DNA from: an uncultured Pelagibacteraceae bacterium
GTDB lineage: Bacteria; Pseudomonadota; Alphaproteobacteria; Pelagibacterales; Pelagibacteraceae
Reading direction: 5' to 3'
DNA: 45,423 bases
NCBI GenBank assembly: GCA_902534465.1
Contig: CACAPU010000007.1
Span: 1-45,423 of the forward strand
Made by a program: the position numbers and the translations under genes. This document shows positions 33,502-42,793 of the stretch, piece by piece. Within the stretch, counting starts at the first letter, position 1. The number at the start of each line of letters is the position of its first letter. Below the pieces are notes generated by a model. It was not told where the DNA came from. It worked only from the letters and a program-made list of their open reading frames with translations, and did no database searches.

Positions 33502-34596
33502 ATGAAAACGTTAAAAATTGATGAATTATCAAAAAATTTTGGAACAACAGAAGTTTTAAGAAAAATTAATTTAGAAATAGACGAAGGAAATTTCTTAGTA
33601 CTTTTAGGTCCTTCGGGCTGTGGAAAGTCAACGTTATTAAATATTATAGCTGGTTTAGAAACAATAAATGAGGGGAATGTTTATATAGATGATTACAATG
33701 TAAGCAAAGTAGAACCAAAAGACCGAAATATTGCAATGGTATTTCAGTCTTATGCTTTGTATCCATCCATGAATGTACGAGAAAATATGATATTTGGCCT
33801 TAAACAAGCCAAAGTGTCTAAAGAAAAAATAGAGGAACAGTTACAAAAAGTTTCAAAATTTTTGCAGGTAGATGCTTTGCTAGAAAGGAAACCTTCGCAA
33901 CTTTCGGGAGGTCAAAGACAACGTGTTGCTATTGGAAGAGCATTAGTAAGGGAGCCTAGAATATTTTTATTTGATGAACCATTATCTAATTTGGATGCAA
34001 AATTAAGAGTTGAAATGAGAAGAGAGATTAAAAAACTTCATCAACAGCTTAAAACAACTGTAGTTTATGTTACTCATGATCAAACTGAGGCTATGAGTTT
34101 AGGTACCAATATTGCAATAATGAATCATGGTGTAATCCAACAAAATGATACGCCAGAAAATATTTACAACAAGCCTAGTAATACATTTGTGGCAGATTTT
34201 ATTGGTTCACCATCAATGAATTTGATTAAAGGTAATCTAAAACAAAGTTCAAATCAAATTTCATTCGTTGCTAATGGCTCAAACTTTGAAATTCCAATAA
34301 ATGGTTACGATTTTATAGAAAAATCTAATTTAGAAAATAAAGAAGTTTTTTTTGGTATAAGACCAGAGCATATATTTTCTAAAAAATCTAATGAGGGAGA
34401 TTTTGAAATTAATCTAAGAGCTGATTTAAGTGAGTATATTGGTCATGAGCAAATAATGACATTTGATTATGAAAATCAAGAAGTATTAGCTAAATTTCCT
34501 TCTACAATTAAGATTGAATTATTAAAAAATACAAAATTATATTTTGATTTAACACAAATTTCTTTATTTGATGCTAAAACTGAGGAAAGGATATAA
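33502..34596 (+). CDS. CUT1 ABC transporter ATP-binding protein (MsmK/UgpC/MalK-like)
   Basis: A 364-residue ATPase with Walker A GPSGCGKST (36-44), Q-loop FQSYALYPSM, signature LSGGQRQR (134-141), Walker B IFLFDEP (154-160) and H-loop in YVTHDQTEA. The C-terminal 120 residues form the TOBE/regulatory domain with FFGIRPEH. It drives the heterodimeric permease. The ATG is two bases after the permease stop, and the next gene begins directly after its stop. Confidence 0.95.
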   Translation: MKTLKIDELSKNFGTTEVLRKINLEIDEGNFLVLLGPSGCGKSTLLNIIAGLETINEGNVYIDDYNVSKVEPKDRNIAMVFQSYALYPSMNVRENMIFGLKQAKVSKEKIEEQLQKVSKFLQVDALLERKPSQLSGGQRQRVAIGRALVREPRIFLFDEPLSNLDAKLRVEMRREIKKLHQQLKTTVVYVTHDQTEAMSLGTNIAIMNHGVIQQNDTPENIYNKPSNTFVADFIGSPSMNLIKGNLKQSSNQISFVANGSNFEIPINGYDFIEKSNLENKEVFFGIRPEHIFSKKSNEGDFEINLRADLSEYIGHEQIMTFDYENQEVLAKFPSTIKIELLKNTKLYFDLTQISLFDAKTEERI

Positions 34597-35358
34597 ATGA
34601 AAGTAAAATATTTTGATCTTAAAAATAAAAGAGTTTTTATTACAGGAGGAGGATCTGGAATAGGCGCATCTATAGTAGAGCACTTTTGTGAGCAAGAATG
34701 TGAAGTTTATTTTGTAGATATAAATACAAAAGAATCCAAAAAATTAATTTCAAATTTAAAAAAAAAAAAGATTAAAGCTCCACACTTTATTGAATGTAAT
34801 CTTTTAAGAATAAAAAAATTAGAAAATATAATTAAAAAAATAATAAAATCAAAAGGGCCTATTGATATTTTAATAAATAATGCAGCCAATGATGATAGGC
34901 ATTCAACTAAACAGGTAGATGAAAAATATTGGAACAATAGAATGGATGTAAACTTAAAACATTTTTTCTTTACAATTAAAGCTGTTTTAAGAGGAATGAT
35001 TAAAAAAAAAGGTGGGGTAATTATAAATTTGAGTTCAGTTTCTTGGATGTTAGGAGAAGGTGACAAGGTTGCTTACGAAACAGCAAAATCAGCTGTTATT
35101 GGTTTAACTAGATCTTTTGCAAGAGAATTTGGTAAATACAATATTAGGTGCAACTCTGTTACCCCAGGATCAATTGCTACTGAACGCCAAATAAAGCATT
35201 GGTTAACGCCTAAATATAAAAAGTTTATTCTTGATAAACAATGTTTGAAAAGGCAATTAAAACCAGCTGATGTAGCTAGTTTAGTTGTTCATCTCTCTTC
35301 TGATGTGTCCTCAGGATGCACTAAACAGAACTTTATTATAGATGCTGGCATCACCTAA
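34597..35358 (+). CDS. Short-chain dehydrogenase/reductase
   Basis: A 253-residue classical SDR with TGGGSGIG (16-23), Asp41 at the cofactor-specificity position (NAD), NNAA (94-97, instead of the usual NNAG) and catalytic Ser147, Tyr160 and Lys164 (YETAK). It starts immediately after the ATPase stop with GAGGAAAGGA as ribosome site. In a glucose-type transporter operon it may be a sugar 1-dehydrogenase that feeds an Entner-Doudoroff-like route; this is inference from context. Confidence 0.87.
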   Translation: MKVKYFDLKNKRVFITGGGSGIGASIVEHFCEQECEVYFVDINTKESKKLISNLKKKKIKAPHFIECNLLRIKKLENIIKKIIKSKGPIDILINNAANDDRHSTKQVDEKYWNNRMDVNLKHFFFTIKAVLRGMIKKKGGVIINLSSVSWMLGEGDKVAYETAKSAVIGLTRSFAREFGKYNIRCNSVTPGSIATERQIKHWLTPKYKKFILDKQCLKRQLKPADVASLVVHLSSDVSSGCTKQNFIIDAGIT

Positions 35359-35369
35359 GATATAGAATT

Positions 35370-36410
35370 GTGCCTAAGAAAGTAAAAATTTCAGTAATTG
35401 GAATTGGATTAATGGGATTACAGCATATTAAAGCAATCCAAAGATCTAAAAATGCTTCTCTTCACTCAATTGTAGAAATAAAAAAAACAGGCAATGAATT
35501 AGCGAAAAAATTCAAAGTTCCACTATATAAAAATACTAAAATACTATTAGAAAGCGATAAGCCTGATGCCGTTATAGTTGCAACTCCAAATGTTTTACAT
35601 GAAACGGACACTGTACAATTTTTAAATTCAAAAATACCTGTTTTGTTAGAAAAACCTATTTCAGATAATATTAAATCAGCAAAAAAAATTATAAGTAGTG
35701 CAGATAAAAACAAAACATCTTTATTAATAGGATATCATAGACGACATAATTCTATCGTTAATAAAGTAAAAAAAATAATAGAAGGTAAAAAACTTGGCAA
35801 AATAGTATCTGCAAATATTTTATGTTGGCTTTATAAACACAAAAATTATTTTAATGAAAAATGGAGAATAAGTGACGGTGGTGGTCCATTAGGTATTAAT
35901 TTAGTTCATGATATTGATATGATTTGTTATTTACTTGGCCCAGTAAAATATGTTCAGGCTTTTAAATCAAATAGTATAAGAAAATACAAGGTTGAAGATA
36001 CAGCTTCAGTAAATCTATTTTTCAAGTCTGGTGCTTTATGTACTTTAAATATATCTGACACTATTGCTTCTCCTTGGAGTTATGAATTAACCGCTGGTGA
36101 AAATCCTGCTTATCCAATAACTGATCAATCATCTTATTTTATAGGAGGAACAAAAGGCTCTGTTCAATTTCCAAATTTAAAATATTGGTATTATCAAAAA
36201 GAAAGAAGTTGGTGGAATAGAATTAATAATAATAAAATAAATGTTCAAAAGAGTAATGAAACTTTAATTAATCAAATTGATCATTTCTCTAATGTCGTAA
36301 AAAAAAAAGAAAAACCTAAAGTGACAGGTAATGATGGTCTAAACTCTCTTATTATTTTTGATGCAATAAATAAAAGTTCAAAATCAGGAAAAAAAATAAA
36401 AATTAAATAA
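35370..36410 (+). CDS. Gfo/Idh/MocA-family oxidoreductase
   Basis: A 346-residue NAD(P)-dependent oxidoreductase with GIGLMG (11-16), EKP (94-96), the conserved GYHRRHN (about 119-125) and the catalytic helix GGGPLGINLVHDIDMICYLLGP (171-192, cited as its ends) with His182. GTG at 35370 is the start, 11 bases after the SDR stop. It ends the glucose-type operon and overlaps the convergent DMT gene by eight bases. It is the fourth family member in the window and presumably acts on a sugar carried by this transporter. Confidence 0.85.
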   Translation: MPKKVKISVIGIGLMGLQHIKAIQRSKNASLHSIVEIKKTGNELAKKFKVPLYKNTKILLESDKPDAVIVATPNVLHETDTVQFLNSKIPVLLEKPISDNIKSAKKIISSADKNKTSLLIGYHRRHNSIVNKVKKIIEGKKLGKIVSANILCWLYKHKNYFNEKWRISDGGGPLGINLVHDIDMICYLLGPVKYVQAFKSNSIRKYKVEDTASVNLFFKSGALCTLNISDTIASPWSYELTAGENPAYPITDQSSYFIGGTKGSVQFPNLKYWYYQKERSWWNRINNNKINVQKSNETLINQIDHFSNVVKKKEKPKVTGNDGLNSLIIFDAINKSSKSGKKIKIK

Positions 36411-37287
36411 CTTTTTTAACCTTTTTTGATCCTTCAACTCTAATAAACATAACTCCAAAAATTATAATACCTATAAGACCTATTATTTTACTTATATCTG
36501 CAGGTACACCAAAAATTAAAAAATTAATTATGGTTGACCATAATAACTGTGAATATTGAAAGTTAGTTACAAAAGATAAATTTGATAATTGAATTGCATA
36601 AATAATTATAAAGTGACTTATGAAACCAAAAATACCCATTGCTACTAATCCTATCCAATAAAAATTATTCTCAATTGGTGTCCAATTAAGAGAAATATAA
36701 ATAGTAAAAATTAATGCACCAGTAACAGCGGTATAAAAAACTGCTGAAAAAGGTTCATTGTTCCCAGAAATAAGTTTGGTAAAGAATTGATAAAGCGCCC
36801 AACATAATGGAGGAACTATTGGAAAGATTAGCTCAGGTGATAATATTTTCATACTAGGACCTAAAGCGTAAACAATTGACCCAAAACTTAACAGCATTAA
36901 AATTATACCTTTGGGAGATAAAATATCTTTTAAAAAGTATGCTGATAATAATGAAACAATTAATGGTGCGCTAAAAAAAACAACGTATATATCAACTAAA
37001 TCAAATCTTTGTAATGAGTTAAACATAAAGAATGTTGCCGTCACCATTAATAAAGATCTAACAATTTGAATTTTAAAGTTTCTTGTTAAATTTAATTTTG
37101 GCTTAAATAGTAAAAAATAAACACAAAGTGCAATAAAATGGAAAAAAAATCTGCCCCATACTGCTTGAGTCACAGGCATAACACTTCCTAAATATTTTGC
37201 TGTAGAGTCCATGCATACAAATAAAAAAAAACCTGAAGCAGATAGAAAAACTACTTTAAACAAGGAAGCTTTTGGATTTTTAGACAT
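36403..37287 (-). CDS. EamA-domain DMT-superfamily permease
   Basis: A 294-residue protein with about ten predicted membrane segments in two EamA repeats. The N-terminal half contains FVCMDSTAKYLGSVMPVTQAVWGRF and the junction FNSLQRFDLVDIYVVFFSAPL, common in alphaproteobacterial EamA permeases. The substrate is unknown. It lies 27 bases downstream of the UxaA-type gene and is probably co-transcribed with it. No Shine-Dalgarno is visible. Its 3' end overlaps the Gfo/Idh/MocA gene. Confidence 0.85.
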   Translation of the reverse strand: MSKNPKASLFKVVFLSASGFFLFVCMDSTAKYLGSVMPVTQAVWGRFFFHFIALCVYFLLFKPKLNLTRNFKIQIVRSLLMVTATFFMFNSLQRFDLVDIYVVFFSAPLIVSLLSAYFLKDILSPKGIILMLLSFGSIVYALGPSMKILSPELIFPIVPPLCWALYQFFTKLISGNNEPFSAVFYTAVTGALIFTIYISLNWTPIENNFYWIGLVAMGIFGFISHFIIIYAIQLSNLSFVTNFQYSQLLWSTIINFLIFGVPADISKIIGLIGIIIFGVMFIRVEGSKKVKKVI

Positions 37288-37314
37288 GGGAGGTTTTTAT
37301 TAATCAATCAAAAG

Positions 37315-38820
37315 CTACATTACAACGCCAACTTGCCAAGGATTAAATTCCTCATCACCGTAGCCATTAATTTCACTTTTTGATTTATTTCCTGAAGCCG
37401 TATTTACAACAAGATCAAATATCTTACTTCCAACTTTTTCAATATCTTCTTTTCCTTCAGCTATTGTTCCACAATTAATATCCATATCTTCTTCCATTTT
37501 TTCATACATTGCAGAATTGGTTGACAATTTTAAACTTGGTACTGGTTTACATCCAAAGCAAGAACCTCTACCTGTGGTAAAACATATAACATTTGCACCG
37601 GAAGCAACTTGACCTGTCACAGAAACTGGATCATATCCAGGGGAGTCCATAAAATTAAAGCCTTTATTTTTCAATGGCTCTGCATATTCTAATACATCTT
37701 CTAAAATTGATTTACCGCCCTTTGCAACAGCACCAAGAGATTTTTCTAAAATTGTAGTTAAGCCACCTCTTTTATTTCCTGGTGCAGGATTGTTGTCCAT
37801 TGTACTATTGTTTATTGAAGTATAATGCTTCCACCATTCTAATCTTTTCATAAGTTTATCTGCTGTTTCTTGGCTGTTTGCTCTATTGATTAAAAGATGT
37901 TCTGCACCATAAATCTCTGGAGTTTCTGATAATATAGAACTTCCCCCTTTTTTTACCAACATATCAGCTGCTACACCCAAAGCTGGATTTGCAGTTATAC
38001 CCGAATATCCATCTGAGCCACCACATTGAAGAGCTAAAGTTAAATGACTCACTGACTCTGGAGTTCTTTTAATATCATTAGCCTCTGATAACAGATTTTT
38101 AATTTGAGATAAGACTTTCTCTACAATTTTTTTTGTGCCACCTTCATCCTGAATTGTTAAAAAATGTATCCTGTTATGTTTTTTGACAGACTCATCAAAT
38201 AAACTTACTTGTGCGCATTCGCAACCTAATCCAATCACAAAAACATGTGAAAAATTTGGATGATTTTTAAAACCATCAATTGTTCTTTGAAACATTTGCA
38301 TTCCTTCACTAACTGTATTCATGCCGCATCCAGTAGAATGCGTAATTGGAACGATTCCATCTATATTAGGGTAATCATTTAAAATGTTTGAATATTTTAT
38401 CTTTTCAACAATCATCTTTGTTACAGTTGCTGAACAATTAACTGTGCTTACAATTCCTATATAGTTTCTTGTAGCAACTTGGCCATTTTCTCTCAAAATT
38501 CCACTGAAAAAAGTATCTGCATTTTCATCAACAATTGTTTTTTTATTATTTACTTTAAATGCTCTTTCAAATTCTTTGAATTCTAAATTATGCGTGTGAA
38601 CATGCTCGCCTGCACTTATATTTTTAGAGGCAAATCCAATTATTTGGTCATATTTGATTATTGGATCACCTTTTTTTATTGGTTTTAAACAAACTTTATG
38701 TCCAAAAGGTATTGGATCAATAGTGCTAATATCTTGTCCATTAATTTTTGTTTTTTCGGGCATAATGAATTGACTTACACCAACATTGTCATTTTTATTT
38801 AGAACAATTAGACTATTCAT
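37315..38820 (-). CDS. UxaA/GarD-family dehydratase (altronate or galactarate type)
   Basis: A 501-residue fused dehydratase. An N-terminal SAF domain (about 1-100, with AGEHVHTHNLEF) is followed by the UxaA/GarD catalytic domain. Signatures are GFVSTVNC-like GIVSTVNCSATV, ITHSTGCGMNT, LGCECAQV, LALQCGGSDGYSGITANPALG and FTTGRGSCFGCKPVPSLKL, with many cysteines and histidines for the metal site. Members convert altronate to 2-keto-3-deoxygluconate or galactarate to 5-keto-4-deoxyglucarate. The sequence alone does not settle which. It is divergent from the XylD-type gene across 65 bases. Confidence 0.87.
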   Translation of the reverse strand: MNSLIVLNKNDNVGVSQFIMPEKTKINGQDISTIDPIPFGHKVCLKPIKKGDPIIKYDQIIGFASKNISAGEHVHTHNLEFKEFERAFKVNNKKTIVDENADTFFSGILRENGQVATRNYIGIVSTVNCSATVTKMIVEKIKYSNILNDYPNIDGIVPITHSTGCGMNTVSEGMQMFQRTIDGFKNHPNFSHVFVIGLGCECAQVSLFDESVKKHNRIHFLTIQDEGGTKKIVEKVLSQIKNLLSEANDIKRTPESVSHLTLALQCGGSDGYSGITANPALGVAADMLVKKGGSSILSETPEIYGAEHLLINRANSQETADKLMKRLEWWKHYTSINNSTMDNNPAPGNKRGGLTTILEKSLGAVAKGGKSILEDVLEYAEPLKNKGFNFMDSPGYDPVSVTGQVASGANVICFTTGRGSCFGCKPVPSLKLSTNSAMYEKMEEDMDINCGTIAEGKEDIEKVGSKIFDLVVNTASGNKSKSEINGYGDEEFNPWQVGVVM

Positions 38821-38885
38821 TTTTTAATATAAGTTTTATAAAACATTATAAATTAATTTAATTTAAATAAAATATTTATAATTTG

Positions 38886-40661
38886 ATGAAAAAAAAGAAT
38901 TTAAGAAGCAAACAATGGTTTGATGATCCTAAAGACCCAGGTATGACAGCCATGTATTTAGAAAGATATCTAAATTACGGACTTACAAGAGAAGAGCTTC
39001 AATCAGGCAATCCAATAATAGGTATTGCACAGTCAGGTAGTGATTTGTCACCATGCAATAGACATTTTTTATCTTTAAGCAAAAGAATTAAAGATGGAAT
39101 TAGAAGAGCAGGCGGTATTCCCATGGAATTTCCTACTCACCCAATCCAAGAAACTGGAAAAAAACCAACTGCAATGTTGGATCGAAATTTATCTTATTTA
39201 TCATTGGTCGAGGTTCTTTACGGATATCCAATCGATGGAGTAATACTTACAACTGGTTGTGATAAAACTACTCCAGCAGCTTTAATGGCCGCTGCTACAG
39301 TAAATATTCCTGCAATTGTTTTATCTGGTGGCCCAATGCTGGATGGAAATTATAAGGGTAAGAAAGCTGGAGCAGGAACCATTATTTGGGAAGCGAGAAG
39401 ATTACATGCTAAAGGAGAAATTAATTACGAGGAATTTATGGATATGGCAGCTGCATCTTCACCAAGTCCTGGCCATTGTAATACAATGGGAACTGCTTCA
39501 TCAATGAATTCAGTGGCGGAAGCATTGGGAATGTCTTTACCCGGATGTGCTGTGATACCAGCACCTTATCGAGAAAGAGAACAAATTTCTTTTGAGACAG
39601 GATCGAGAATTGTAAATATGGTCCATGAAGATCTTACACCTTCCAAAATAATGACAAAGAAAGCCTTTGAAAATGCAGTTGTAGTTGCTAGTGCTATAGG
39701 TGCATCAAGTAATTGTACTACTCATCTAATTGCAATTGCGAAACACATGGGTGTAAAATTTGATTTATATAATTGGCAAAAATTAGGACATAAAATTCCT
39801 TTATTGGCAAACTGCCAACCTGCTGGAGAGCATTTAATGGAAGGTTTTTACAGAGCAGGCGGTATACCTGCAATCATGAAAGAATTAATGAAGCATAAAA
39901 AAATCCACCAAAACTTAATAACTGTAACAGGAAAAACAGTTGCTCAAAACTTAAGAAAAAAAATCAATGTCGATAGAGATGTAATAAAAACTTTCAAAGA
40001 TAATTTAACTGATAAGGCTGGTTTTTTAGTTATGAAAGGTAATTTCTTTTCATCAGCAATCATGAAAACTTCAGTTATTAGCAAAGAATTTAGGGAAAGA
40101 TATTTGTCAAATCCTAAACATCCAAATGTCTTTAAAGGTGAAGCTGTAGTTTTTGAAGGTCCTGAAGATTATCATAAAAGAATAAATAGCAAAAAGTTAA
40201 AGATTGACGAAAATTCAATCTTAATAATAAGAGGATGTGGACCTGTTGGATATCCAGGGTCTGCTGAGGTGGTGAACATGCAACCACCAGATAGATTATT
40301 AAAAAAGGGCATAAATGCTTTACCAACCCTTGGTGATGGTAGGCAGAGCGGTACCTCAGAAAGTCCATCAATACTTCATGTATCACCAGAATCTGCAGTA
40401 GGTGGAGATTTAGCAATTGTTAAGACTGGTGATAAAATGACAATAGATTTAAATAAAAGAAGAGTAGACCTTCAAATAACAAAATTAGAATTTACAAAAA
40501 GAAGAAAAAAGAAAAAAATAAAAAAACTTACTAATCAAACTCCTTGGCAAGAAATTTCTAGATCAAATGTTGGTCAGCTCGAAGATGGAGCATGTATAAT
40601 GTCAAGAGATCAATATTTAGATATTACTAAAACTAAGGGTATTTTAAGAAACTCCCATTAG
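38886..40661 (+). CDS. xylD: IlvD/Edd-family sugar-acid dehydratase, xylonate-dehydratase type
   Basis: A 591-residue Fe-S dehydratase closely resembling Caulobacter XylD, as shown by WFDDPKDPGMTA (11-22), YLERYLNYGLTREELQSG (24-41), GIAQSGSDLSPCNRH (46-60) and GDGRQSGTSESPSILHVSPES near the C-terminus. The cluster cysteines are Cys57, Cys125 (TTGCDKTTP) and Cys198 (GHCNTMGTAS). It would turn D-xylonate or a related aldonate into its 2-keto-3-deoxy form. A TTG three bases upstream is also in frame, but ATG 38886 is preferred; no Shine-Dalgarno is visible. The next gene begins with the base after its stop codon. Confidence 0.88.
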   Translation: MKKKNLRSKQWFDDPKDPGMTAMYLERYLNYGLTREELQSGNPIIGIAQSGSDLSPCNRHFLSLSKRIKDGIRRAGGIPMEFPTHPIQETGKKPTAMLDRNLSYLSLVEVLYGYPIDGVILTTGCDKTTPAALMAAATVNIPAIVLSGGPMLDGNYKGKKAGAGTIIWEARRLHAKGEINYEEFMDMAAASSPSPGHCNTMGTASSMNSVAEALGMSLPGCAVIPAPYREREQISFETGSRIVNMVHEDLTPSKIMTKKAFENAVVVASAIGASSNCTTHLIAIAKHMGVKFDLYNWQKLGHKIPLLANCQPAGEHLMEGFYRAGGIPAIMKELMKHKKIHQNLITVTGKTVAQNLRKKINVDRDVIKTFKDNLTDKAGFLVMKGNFFSSAIMKTSVISKEFRERYLSNPKHPNVFKGEAVVFEGPEDYHKRINSKKLKIDENSILIIRGCGPVGYPGSAEVVNMQPPDRLLKKGINALPTLGDGRQSGTSESPSILHVSPESAVGGDLAIVKTGDKMTIDLNKRRVDLQITKLEFTKRRKKKKIKKLTNQTPWQEISRSNVGQLEDGACIMSRDQYLDITKTKGILRNSH

Positions 40662-41630
40662 ATGAAACCAAAAATACTAGTTTCTAGAAAAATCTCTGAC
40701 GGAGCAGAGGAGATATTAAAACAAGAATTTGATGTTACTTTAAATTTGGAGGACAAACCCTATTCGTACGAAGAATTAATTAAACTTGCAAATAATTATG
40801 ATGGATTAATTTCAACAAGTTTTGATAAATTAGATAAGAATTTTTTTGATAATTTGACAGGTAGGTTAAAAATAATTGGTCATGTTGGAGTTGGGTACGA
40901 CAACATACATACCCAATCAGCTAAAGAAAAAAACATAAAAGTATCGAACACGCCGAATGTTTTAAACGATGCCGTAGCAGAAATAACTATTCTTTTAATT
41001 TTAGCATCCTCAAGAAGAATTGGAGAGGCTTATAATTTAGTTAAATCAAATACTTGGAAAGATCATAAACCTGATATTACGAAATTAATGGTAGGTAATG
41101 AAATTACAGGAAAAACTTTAGGCATAATAGGAATGGGAAGAATTGGTCAGATTGTAGCTGAGAGAGCAAGAGCTTTTAAAATGAAAGTAATTTATTTCAA
41201 TAGAAACAAATTACCCAAAGATTTTGAAAAAGATTCTACCTATTATTCAGATTTAAAATCTATGCTACCTAATTGTGATTATATAAGTTTACATACACCT
41301 GCTACTCCTGAAACCAAAAATATAATTAGTTCAGAAACATTGAAATTATTTCCAAAACATTCAGTGTTTATAAATACATCAAGAGGCTCAACCGTAGACG
41401 ATGATGCATTAATAGAAGCTTTGAAAAACAAAAAAATTTATGCTGCTGGACTTGATGTATTTAATAATGAACCAAATCTAGATAAAAGATATTTAGAATT
41501 AGATAATTGTTTTGTCTTACCTCATGTTGGTAGTGCGACACATGAAACTCGATTAGCTATGAGCATGCTAGCAGTTAATAATTTGAAGTGTTTTTTTTCA
41601 AATAAACCATTGCTTTCAGAGGTGGTTTAA
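40662..41630 (+). CDS. D-2-hydroxyacid dehydrogenase, glyoxylate/hydroxypyruvate reductase (GhrB-like)
   Basis: A 322-residue D-isomer-specific dehydrogenase with GMGRIG (157-162) and catalytic Arg241 (NTSRGS), Glu270 (NNEP) and His288 (LPHVGS). The residue pair after the second Rossmann strand is Asn180-Arg181 (YFNRNK) instead of an aspartate, which favours NADP(H), as in GhrB-type reductases. It follows the XylD-type gene directly, so it may reduce glyoxylate, hydroxypyruvate or a 2-keto sugar acid derived from that pathway. Confidence 0.87.
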   Translation: MKPKILVSRKISDGAEEILKQEFDVTLNLEDKPYSYEELIKLANNYDGLISTSFDKLDKNFFDNLTGRLKIIGHVGVGYDNIHTQSAKEKNIKVSNTPNVLNDAVAEITILLILASSRRIGEAYNLVKSNTWKDHKPDITKLMVGNEITGKTLGIIGMGRIGQIVAERARAFKMKVIYFNRNKLPKDFEKDSTYYSDLKSMLPNCDYISLHTPATPETKNIISSETLKLFPKHSVFINTSRGSTVDDDALIEALKNKKIYAAGLDVFNNEPNLDKRYLELDNCFVLPHVGSATHETRLAMSMLAVNNLKCFFSNKPLLSEVV

Positions 41631-41656
41631 AATTCGACTAAAAGTTGTACAATTCA

Positions 41657-41725
41657 ATATTATGAATAATATAAATATATAAATTCTCTCTTTTATTTGA
41701 AATCCTTTTCTCTTTGTGTTTAAAT
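41657..41725 (+). promoter_or_regulatory. Inverted repeat and candidate promoter before the TRAP transporter genes
   Basis: ATATTAT (41657-41663) and ATAATAT (41666-41672) form a compact inverted repeat with a two-base centre. Further on TTGAAA (41697-41702) and TTAAAT (41720-41725) are 17 bases apart, the same -10 hexamer and spacing as proposed for the binding-protein gene at 20958. The Shine-Dalgarno GAGAGGAAATA follows before ATG 41755. The gap of 124 bases is large for this window, so an own promoter for dctP is likely. Confidence 0.4.
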
Positions 41726-41754
41726 TTAACTAATAACATAACTGAGAGGAAATA

Positions 41755-42771
41755 ATGTTAAAATTAATATCAAAACTAATAGCTGCTATTGCTGTAGTAT
41801 CTATTGCTTTATTTGGTTCTGCTCACGCAAAAACTCTTAAAATAGAAACTCACTTCACAGCAAGCTCACCGAATGGTGAAGTTGCAGCGCAATTCGCTAA
41901 GAACGTAGAAAAGTTTTCTGGTGGAAGCTTAAAAGTACAAATGTTCTACTCGTCATCTGTAACAGGTAAGTCTGCCGAGGTGTTTAACTCAGCACAAACT
42001 GGAATTATTGACTGTGATATGACAGGAGCTGGTTACCAAACTGGTAAAAATGCAGCTTTCCAATTCGCAGGTGATGTAATGGGTGGATACGATAACCCAT
42101 ATCAACAATATGAATTCTTGAATTTCCCAGGAGCTCAAGAAGCTGTTGATGCACTTTACAATAAATATGGAATGACATTAATTGGTTGGTGGATACCAGG
42201 ACATGAGTCTTTAATATCTAGCAGACCAATTCCAGATGTTGCTTCACTTAAAGACTTTAAATTTAGATCACCTCCAGGAATGGAAAGTATGATCTTTACA
42301 GCATTAGGTGCTAAGCCAATTGTTATGGACTTTGGTGAAGTTCCAACTGCTTTACAAACTGGTTTGATCGATGGTGCTGACTATTCATCATTAGCAACAA
42401 ACTATGCTGGCGGACACTATGAGCAAAATAAATATGCTACTTATCCAGGTTTCCATTCTATGCCAGCTGACCACTTAGCTTGTAACACAAAAGTATGGAA
42501 CAAATTAAAACCTCATGAAAAAGGTGCTATGTTAGCTGCAATCGAAATCTGTGGTAGAACTATCACTAGCTTAGTTGAAAGAAAAAATGCTGAAGCTGTA
42601 AAAGCTTTACAAGAAATGGGCGTTACTCTTCACGACTGGTCTAGAGAAGACAGACTTAAATTCAGACAAGCTGCACTTGGTGCTTGGGAAGAATGGAAGA
42701 AAAAGTCTCCAGAAGCTGCTGCCCTTATAGAGATTCATAAAGCTTACATGAAAGCAAACGGTATCCTATAA
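41755..42771 (+). CDS. dctP: TRAP transporter substrate-binding protein (DctP family)
   Basis: A 338-residue periplasmic receptor. The signal peptide ends near residue 25 (GSAHA before KTLKIE). The family arginine that binds the substrate carboxylate is Arg171 in FKFRSPPG, and GALPTALQTG appears as GEVPTALQTGLIDGAD. Such receptors bind carboxylic acids, including sugar acids. Codon usage is visibly richer in C-ending codons and the Shine-Dalgarno is strong, both in keeping with high expression. A 9-bp hairpin follows 22 bases after the stop. Confidence 0.93.
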   Translation: MLKLISKLIAAIAVVSIALFGSAHAKTLKIETHFTASSPNGEVAAQFAKNVEKFSGGSLKVQMFYSSSVTGKSAEVFNSAQTGIIDCDMTGAGYQTGKNAAFQFAGDVMGGYDNPYQQYEFLNFPGAQEAVDALYNKYGMTLIGWWIPGHESLISSRPIPDVASLKDFKFRSPPGMESMIFTALGAKPIVMDFGEVPTALQTGLIDGADYSSLATNYAGGHYEQNKYATYPGFHSMPADHLACNTKVWNKLKPHEKGAMLAAIEICGRTITSLVERKNAEAVKALQEMGVTLHDWSREDRLKFRQAALGAWEEWKKKSPEAAALIEIHKAYMKANGIL

Positions 42772-42793
42772 TAAAAAGCACTTAACAAAATAT

